NCBI GenBank assembly: GCA_002418185.1
Contig: DIDN01000104.1
Location: 1-17,959, forward strand
Reading direction: 5' to 3'
DNA from: Deltaproteobacteria bacterium UBA5799
GTDB lineage: Bacteria > Desulfobacterota > GWC2-55-46
Length of the DNA stretch: 17,959 nucleotides
Shown here: positions 14,182 to 17,959 of the stretch, one piece after another
Position numbering within the stretch: the stretch's first letter is position 1
Layout: each line of letters begins with the position of its first letter
Made by a program: the position numbers and the translations under genes
Notes under the pieces: model-generated
Databases searched by the model: none
What the model was told of the DNA's origin: nothing
What the model saw: the letters and a program-made list of their open reading frames with translations, nothing else

Positions 14182-15132
14182 CTATGCCTTTACGGCCTGG
14201 TTATTCTGGAAGACCGGCTCCATGAACTTCAGGTAGTTGTCGAGCCCCACCCTTTTGAGGGTGTTCCCTATCCTCTCGCCCCTCCTGCCGTTCGCGTTGT
14301 ACCATTCTATGGTGAGCCTTATGGCGTCCGCGACCTTCTCGTCGGGGAGGAAGCTGCACACTTCCACGGCCTCCATCGGGTGCCTTCCGTGCTTGCCGCC
14401 TATCCTTACTATATGGCCGTACCTCTTGGGCCTCCAGGCCTCGGTCGGGCACGCCCTGATGCAGTCGCCGCACCAGATGCACTTCAAGGGGTCGAATATG
14501 GGCTTCCCGGTGTCCGGGTCCGACTCTATCGCGCCTTCCTTGCAGGCCTCGGCGCAGATGGTGCAGCCGGTGCAGGCCTCCTCCTCCCACTTCGGGTCCA
14601 CCACGCCCTGGAAGCCCAGGTCCATCTCCTTGGTCCTCGCGCAGTCTATGGGGCAGCCCGAGAACGAGGTCTTGAACTTGTGGGGGGTGGGCGTGCCGAA
14701 GAAGGTCTTGTCGACCATCTCGGCCATCTTCTGCGTGTCGGTAAGGCCGTTCGGGTTGTACTCGCACCCGCCGCAGGCGGTCGGCACCCTGACCCTCGGG
14801 CCGCAGGAGGCGACCTTCTGCCCTATCTTCTCAAGCTCCGCGACTATGGCGTTGAATTCCTTGTAGTCGACATAGAGTATCTCAAGCGACTGGCGGAAGC
14901 TGAAATGTACGACCCCCTTCTTGCTGTACTTGTGGGCTATCTTCGATATCTCTATGAGCTTTTCGGTTGAGAGCCTGCCTCCCGGGCACCTGAGACGCAC
15001 CGTAAACAGGTCCTTCTGCCTCTGCTTTATGAAGCCGCCGGACTTCAAATCGTTGAAGTCCATCTTCTGCTCGGCGCCTTCGAGGTTTACGGTCACCTTC
15101 GTTGTCTTATCTTGAATGAAATGGTCGGTCAT
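14182..15132 (-). CDS. Compact siroheme sulfite reductase with two ferredoxin clusters
   Basis: The 316-aa protein combines a nitrite/sulfite reductase half-domain (LFTVRLRCPGGRLS at 42-55; VHFSFRQSLEI with Arg80), siroheme/[4Fe-4S] cysteines Cys120-x2-Cys123 and Cys160-x3-Cys164 (SGCPIDC), and an inserted double ferredoxin (Cys187/190/193/197 and Cys218/221/224/228). Canonical enzymes use C-x5-C plus C-x3-C, so the first pair is unusual. The layout resembles small Asr/DsrA-like or assimilatory-type sulfite reductases of anaerobes. It should give sulfide from sulfite for CysO. No dsrB, dsrC or electron-donor partner is in view. The ATG at 15132 has no close Shine-Dalgarno; ATG 15063 is a weaker alternative. 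Confidence 0.9.
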   Translation of the reverse strand: MTDHFIQDKTTKVTVNLEGAEQKMDFNDLKSGGFIKQRQKDLFTVRLRCPGGRLSTEKLIEISKIAHKYSKKGVVHFSFRQSLEILYVDYKEFNAIVAELEKIGQKVASCGPRVRVPTACGGCEYNPNGLTDTQKMAEMVDKTFFGTPTPHKFKTSFSGCPIDCARTKEMDLGFQGVVDPKWEEEACTGCTICAEACKEGAIESDPDTGKPIFDPLKCIWCGDCIRACPTEAWRPKRYGHIVRIGGKHGRHPMEAVEVCSFLPDEKVADAIRLTIEWYNANGRRGERIGNTLKRVGLDNYLKFMEPVFQNNQAVKA

Positions 15133-15267
15133 GACGGTAAAAGGAACTCTCCCTTCTCGATGAAATAGCCCGGGTCTTGCTGAACGCGGGCACGCGCCAC
15201 CGGGCCCGGCCCCGAGCGGCAGGTACTATGATACCAGAAAAAATACCGGGAATAGAAGCGAAAAATC

Positions 15268-16521
15268 CTATGCCTTGAGGGCGTACTCCCTGCCCCCGGC
15301 CTTTACGAGGTCGTCGAACTCCTGAAGTTTCGCGTTAATGACCGTGGGCTCGGTGAGCTTCCCGTAGAGCGCCTCCTGGGTCTTCAGGCCGTTTCCTGTT
15401 ATGGAGACGACGATCGATTCGTCCTTCGGTATACGGCCGGACTCGATGAGCTTCTTCGTCACCCCGAGCGTCACCCCGCCTGCGGTCTCCGCGAATATGC
15501 CCTCGGACTCGGCAAGGAGCTTCATGGCCTCGATTATCTCCTCGTCGGTCACGCTCTCGCCCCAGCCGCCGGTCTCCCTCATGACCCTGGCGGAATAGTA
15601 GCCGTCGGCAGGGTTCCCTATGGCTAGGGACTTTGCGATGGTGTTGGGCCTTACAGGGCGGATGAGCTCGCTACCTTCCTTTACCGCGTTCACTATCGGG
15701 GAGCACCCGGCGGCCTGCGCGCCGTATATCTTCGCCGTGTTCTCGGGTATGAGGCCCAGCGTGTGGAACTCCTTGAAGGCCTTGTGTATCTTGGTTATGA
15801 GCGACCCGCCGGCCATGGGCACCACCACGTGCTTCGGGGTCTTCCAGCCGAGCTGCTCCGCTATCTCGTAGCCGAAGGTCTTCGAGCCCTCGGCATAGTA
15901 CGGCCTGATGTTTATGTTCACGAAGGCCCAGCCGTATTTGCCGGCTATTTCGCTGCAGAGCCTGTTGACCTCGTCGTATGTCCCCTTGATGCCGACGACA
16001 GTTGCGCCGTATACGATCGTGCCTAATATCTTGGTCCGCTCGAGGTCGTACGGGATGAAGACGAAGCTCTCCATGCCGCAGGCCGCCGCGTTGGCCGCGA
16101 CCGAGTTCGCCAGGTTCCCGGTAGAGGCGCACGAGGCCACGGTGAAGCCCATCTCCCTGGCCCTTGAGAGGGCCACCGAGACGACCCTGTCCTTGAACGA
16201 GAGGGTCGGGTAGTTCACCGCGTCGTTCTTTATGTAGAGATCCCTGACGCCGAGCGCGTCCGCCAGGTTCGACGCCTTGACGAGCGGAGTATACCCGACC
16301 TGCCCGCCAACCGTGGGCTCGCCCTCTATCGGGAGGAGCTCCTTGTACCGCCACATGTTGGGCGCGCGCCCCTCTATGACCTCCCTCGTAAGGGCGCCTT
16401 TCATCCTGTCGTACTCGTATGCGACCTCGAGCGGCCCGAAGCACAGCTCGCAGACATGCAGCGCCTCTTTCGGGTACTCTTTCCCGCACTCTCTGCATTT
16501 CAACGCCTTCATATAGCTCAT
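15268..16521 (-). CDS. Threonine-synthase-like PLP enzyme under SAM riboswitch
   Basis: The 417-aa product begins with a zinc ribbon (Cys9-x2-Cys12, Cys24-x2-Cys27), followed by a fold-type II PLP domain: PTLSFKDR with Lys110, CASTGNLANS (131-140), PMAGGSLITK (235-244) and a C-terminal TGNGLKTQEAL. It belongs to the ThrC family, which converts O-phosphohomoserine to threonine; the usual PTGSFKDR reads PTLSFKDR. ATG 16521 has AAGGAGG seven bases upstream; the longer reading frame begins inside the riboswitch terminator region and is rejected. SAM repression of a threonine enzyme would be odd. Alternatives are sulfur chemistry on O-phosphohomoserine (homocysteine) or a reaction like archaeal cysteate synthase, itself a ThrC relative. 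True ThrC remains possible. Confidence 0.85.
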   Translation of the reverse strand: MSYMKALKCRECGKEYPKEALHVCELCFGPLEVAYEYDRMKGALTREVIEGRAPNMWRYKELLPIEGEPTVGGQVGYTPLVKASNLADALGVRDLYIKNDAVNYPTLSFKDRVVSVALSRAREMGFTVASCASTGNLANSVAANAAACGMESFVFIPYDLERTKILGTIVYGATVVGIKGTYDEVNRLCSEIAGKYGWAFVNINIRPYYAEGSKTFGYEIAEQLGWKTPKHVVVPMAGGSLITKIHKAFKEFHTLGLIPENTAKIYGAQAAGCSPIVNAVKEGSELIRPVRPNTIAKSLAIGNPADGYYSARVMRETGGWGESVTDEEIIEAMKLLAESEGIFAETAGGVTLGVTKKLIESGRIPKDESIVVSITGNGLKTQEALYGKLTEPTVINAKLQEFDDLVKAGGREYALKA

Positions 16522-16578
16522 CTGGTGCCCTCCTTGTAATCTCATGGAAACGTGCGCCCTTTTTGGTTTGAACAGGCC

Positions 16579-16613
16579 AAAAAAAAACCTCTTCTTTGCT
16601 TGATAAGAAGAGG
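16579..16613 (-). terminator. Riboswitch-controlled intrinsic terminator
   Basis: On the minus strand the stem CCTCTTCTT...AAGAAGAGG is followed by nine T. Its 5' arm CCTCTTCTTATC can pair with the riboswitch P1 3' segment GATAAGAAAAGG (11 of 12 positions), forming an antiterminator without SAM. Confidence 0.9.
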
Positions 16614-16630
16614 CGCGATTCATGACCTTT

Positions 16631-16747
16631 TCTTATCTTCCAAGGCGTTCAAGCCTTGCTGGAATTAGCACCTGGCGTCCCGCTTTGAAAGCGGGACCGG
16701 TTGCTGTGGCTTCACAGGGCCAGTCCCTCTGCCACTCTCGATAAGAG
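16631..16747 (-). promoter_or_regulatory. SAM-I (S-box) riboswitch
   Basis: The minus strand shows the S-box core in order: P1 TCTTATC (16746-16740), AGAGGGACTGGCCC, GAAGCCACAGCAACC, a P3 hairpin GTCCCGCTTT...AAGCGGGAC, AGGTGCTAATTCCAGCAAGG, a P4 hairpin AAGGC...GCCTT, and P1 closing GATAAGA (16637-16631). Binding of SAM should stabilise P1 and let the terminator at 16579-16613 form, turning the operon off. Downstream genes begin with the ThrC-like gene. Confidence 0.97.
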
Positions 16748-16861
16748 CATCGAATATTCAATTTTAAGCCGCGGGGCCGTCCGCGGATTTGAGGCCGGTT
16801 CTCCTGTCAAGCGCCCCTGCGGCCGTCTTATGGCTGAAGGAGGACGATTTTACAGACCAGA

Positions 16862-16890
16862 CTTATAATACAACTCTCTTTCCGAGTCAA
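16862..16890 (-). promoter_or_regulatory. Promoter of the riboswitch operon
   Basis: Minus-strand TTGACT (16885-16890) and TATAAG (16862-16867) have exactly 17 bases between them. It lies upstream of the riboswitch and predicts a leader of about 330 nt. Confidence 0.65.
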
Positions 16891-16907
16891 GCGGATATTT
16901 TACCGTC

Positions 16908-16928
16908 GCCGGACGGCCGGCGTCCGGC
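16908..16928 (-). other. GC hairpin after the outer-membrane barrel gene
   Basis: GCCGGACG and CGTCCGGC pair perfectly across a five-base loop, 35 bases past the barrel stop. There is no T-run, so it is at best a weak terminator. It lies just upstream of the riboswitch promoter. Confidence 0.4.
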
Positions 16929-16962
16929 AAGCGCCGTATATAAATTATAGCACAGCTAATCC

Positions 16963-17910
16963 TCAGAACCTGTAGTTCAGGCCGAGGGAGAAGACCCTGG
17001 ACTCCCAATTCACCCCGTTCAAGGGCGTATTCCCGGCCCTGCCGTCCGCAAGATAAACCCTGTCCGTCCCCTCGGAGGCGGCGAAGTCCACGAGCTCGAA
17101 AGAGCCGGCCAACGACCACCTGTCATCGAGCGCGTATTCCGCGCCGATGCTCGCAACGACCCCCGTGGCGTCGGCCCATTGCCTGAAGCTTTTCGGATGC
17201 GCAAGGTCTGAACGCAGGTTCCAGTCCGCCACCGCCTCGAAATAAGCGACGTGGTACTCGAACGAGCCGGAGACCGTGAGCCTTTTATAAGCGTATTCGA
17301 TATCCACCCCGGCCCAGGGACCGGCCCATGACGCTGAGTAGGTGCTGTTAAGGCCGGGGAAGGGACCCGGGTCCATGTAAGTGTACGGCGACACGGAAAT
17401 CGTTTGAAAGCCGTCCGTCATCCTGAGGTCCTGCTTATGGTAGGAAAGGCCGATAACAGGTATGACGTCCAGCCTGCCGCCCGCAGGCGCGGACCTGAAC
17501 ACATAACCTACGCCGCCCGAGACGTCCCAGAGGTCGCCGCTGTCGGAATTGCTGTTCGAGCGCGACCATTCCAATGTCCTGTCGTTAAAGGCGTAGTCCG
17601 AGTCCTGGTTCTCGCCGCTCACGATGAATGCATAGTCCGCGTGGCCCCTCAGGTAGACCCGGCCGAGGTATATGCGGGCCTTGGCCTTGAGTTGATAGCT
17701 CTCTATGTCCGTCCATGCAAGCTCGGAGAGGACATTGACATACCTGTAAGTGTCCGGCGCAATTTCAAGAAAGCCCGCAATCGACCAGTCGAGGTCATCC
17801 ACCCTCTTACCGGCCGTAAGGCTTATATCGACTTCCTCTTTTGCTGCGATGGCGTGCTGGGGGGCGCACAAGAGGACGGCGGCGGCTATTGCAAAGAAGA
17901 CTTTTCTCAT
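16963..17910 (-). CDS. Omptin-like outer-membrane beta-barrel protein
   Basis: The 315-aa protein has a signal peptide (hydrophobic about 5-16, cleavage near HAIAA) and then many amphipathic beta-strands ending in an aromatic C-terminus (FSLGLNYRF), the usual barrel export signal. Features such as NVLSELAWTDIESYQ, LRGHADYAF, GENQDSDYAFNDRT and YSASWAGPWAGVDIEY resemble a family of omptin-like barrels found in deltaproteobacteria and chlamydia-like bacteria. I cannot show a protease active site, so function is open. I use the ATG at 17910; a TTG at 17913 is one codon longer. No close ribosome site is visible. It faces the window edge and is not obviously part of the sulfur locus. Confidence 0.8.
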   Translation of the reverse strand: MRKVFFAIAAAVLLCAPQHAIAAKEEVDISLTAGKRVDDLDWSIAGFLEIAPDTYRYVNVLSELAWTDIESYQLKAKARIYLGRVYLRGHADYAFIVSGENQDSDYAFNDRTLEWSRSNSNSDSGDLWDVSGGVGYVFRSAPAGGRLDVIPVIGLSYHKQDLRMTDGFQTISVSPYTYMDPGPFPGLNSTYSASWAGPWAGVDIEYAYKRLTVSGSFEYHVAYFEAVADWNLRSDLAHPKSFRQWADATGVVASIGAEYALDDRWSLAGSFELVDFAASEGTDRVYLADGRAGNTPLNGVNWESRVFSLGLNYRF

Positions 17911-17959
17911 CAAATAAGCGGGAAACCTTCCCGCACTGGCCTTGTCAAAATAAGAGGGT

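Noticed and set aside
16522..16623. Upstream ATG extension of the ThrC-like gene
   Set aside because: It runs through the riboswitch terminator, while ATG 16521 has a perfect AAGGAGG site.
16850..17119. Minus-strand 89-codon open frame overlapping the barrel gene end
   Set aside because: It is an out-of-frame shadow that runs into the riboswitch promoter region.

Overview
This GC-rich window carries its recognisable genes on the minus strand, so transcription runs from high to low coordinates. Lipoprotein signals, a signal-peptide-bearing outer-membrane barrel and CsgG/GNA1162-type lipoproteins indicate a diderm bacterium. A SAM-I riboswitch, strong AGGAGG-type ribosome sites, and Fe-S forms of APS and sulfite reductase suggest an anaerobic or facultative lineage, most like the deltaproteobacterial assemblage in the broad sense. 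That placement is an inference from gene content, not a phylogeny.

The core (5040-16750) is a nearly complete assimilatory sulfate-to-cysteine locus of the protein-thiocarboxylate type. From upstream to downstream it holds: a promoter and SAM-I riboswitch with its own terminator (16579-16890); a threonine-synthase-like PLP enzyme; a compact siroheme sulfite reductase with two ferredoxin clusters; a TusA-like protein; a CysO-type sulfur carrier ending in -GGAL; and a small NIL-domain protein, closed by a strong terminator (13198-13231). A second unit with its own promoter and a repeated operator-like motif (13105-13154) encodes a CysM-type cysteine synthase and a JAMM (Mec+-like) peptidase, closed by a terminator (11394-11412). 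A third group follows: a MoeB/ThiF-like adenylyltransferase, a radical SAM protein with an unusual CX8CX2C motif, a DASS-type anion transporter, a UspA-family protein, APS reductase and ATP sulfurylase.

Read as a pathway: the DASS carrier probably imports sulfate, Sat makes APS, CysH reduces it to sulfite, and the sulfite reductase yields sulfide. The MoeB-like enzyme adenylates the carrier to form a thiocarboxylate, CysM couples it to an activated serine, and the JAMM peptidase frees cysteine and may also trim the -AL tail. The riboswitch places the threonine-synthase-like gene and the sulfide-producing genes under SAM repression. This makes a homocysteine or other sulfur role for that enzyme worth testing.

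Downstream, an M20 amidohydrolase (3776-4951) follows sat after a hairpin. A roughly 770-bp gene-free tract (3005-3775) with degenerate repeats separates it from an envelope operon of FlgT-N-like, GNA1162-like and CsgG-like proteins (25-3004). At the other edge is an omptin-like outer-membrane barrel (16963-17910).

Three full copies and one partial copy of a roughly 122-bp long-hairpin element sit in one orientation between genes (1-36, 6264-6385, 9044-9162, 11255-11377). Its arms show compensatory changes, and it usually begins at or within a few bases of a stop codon.
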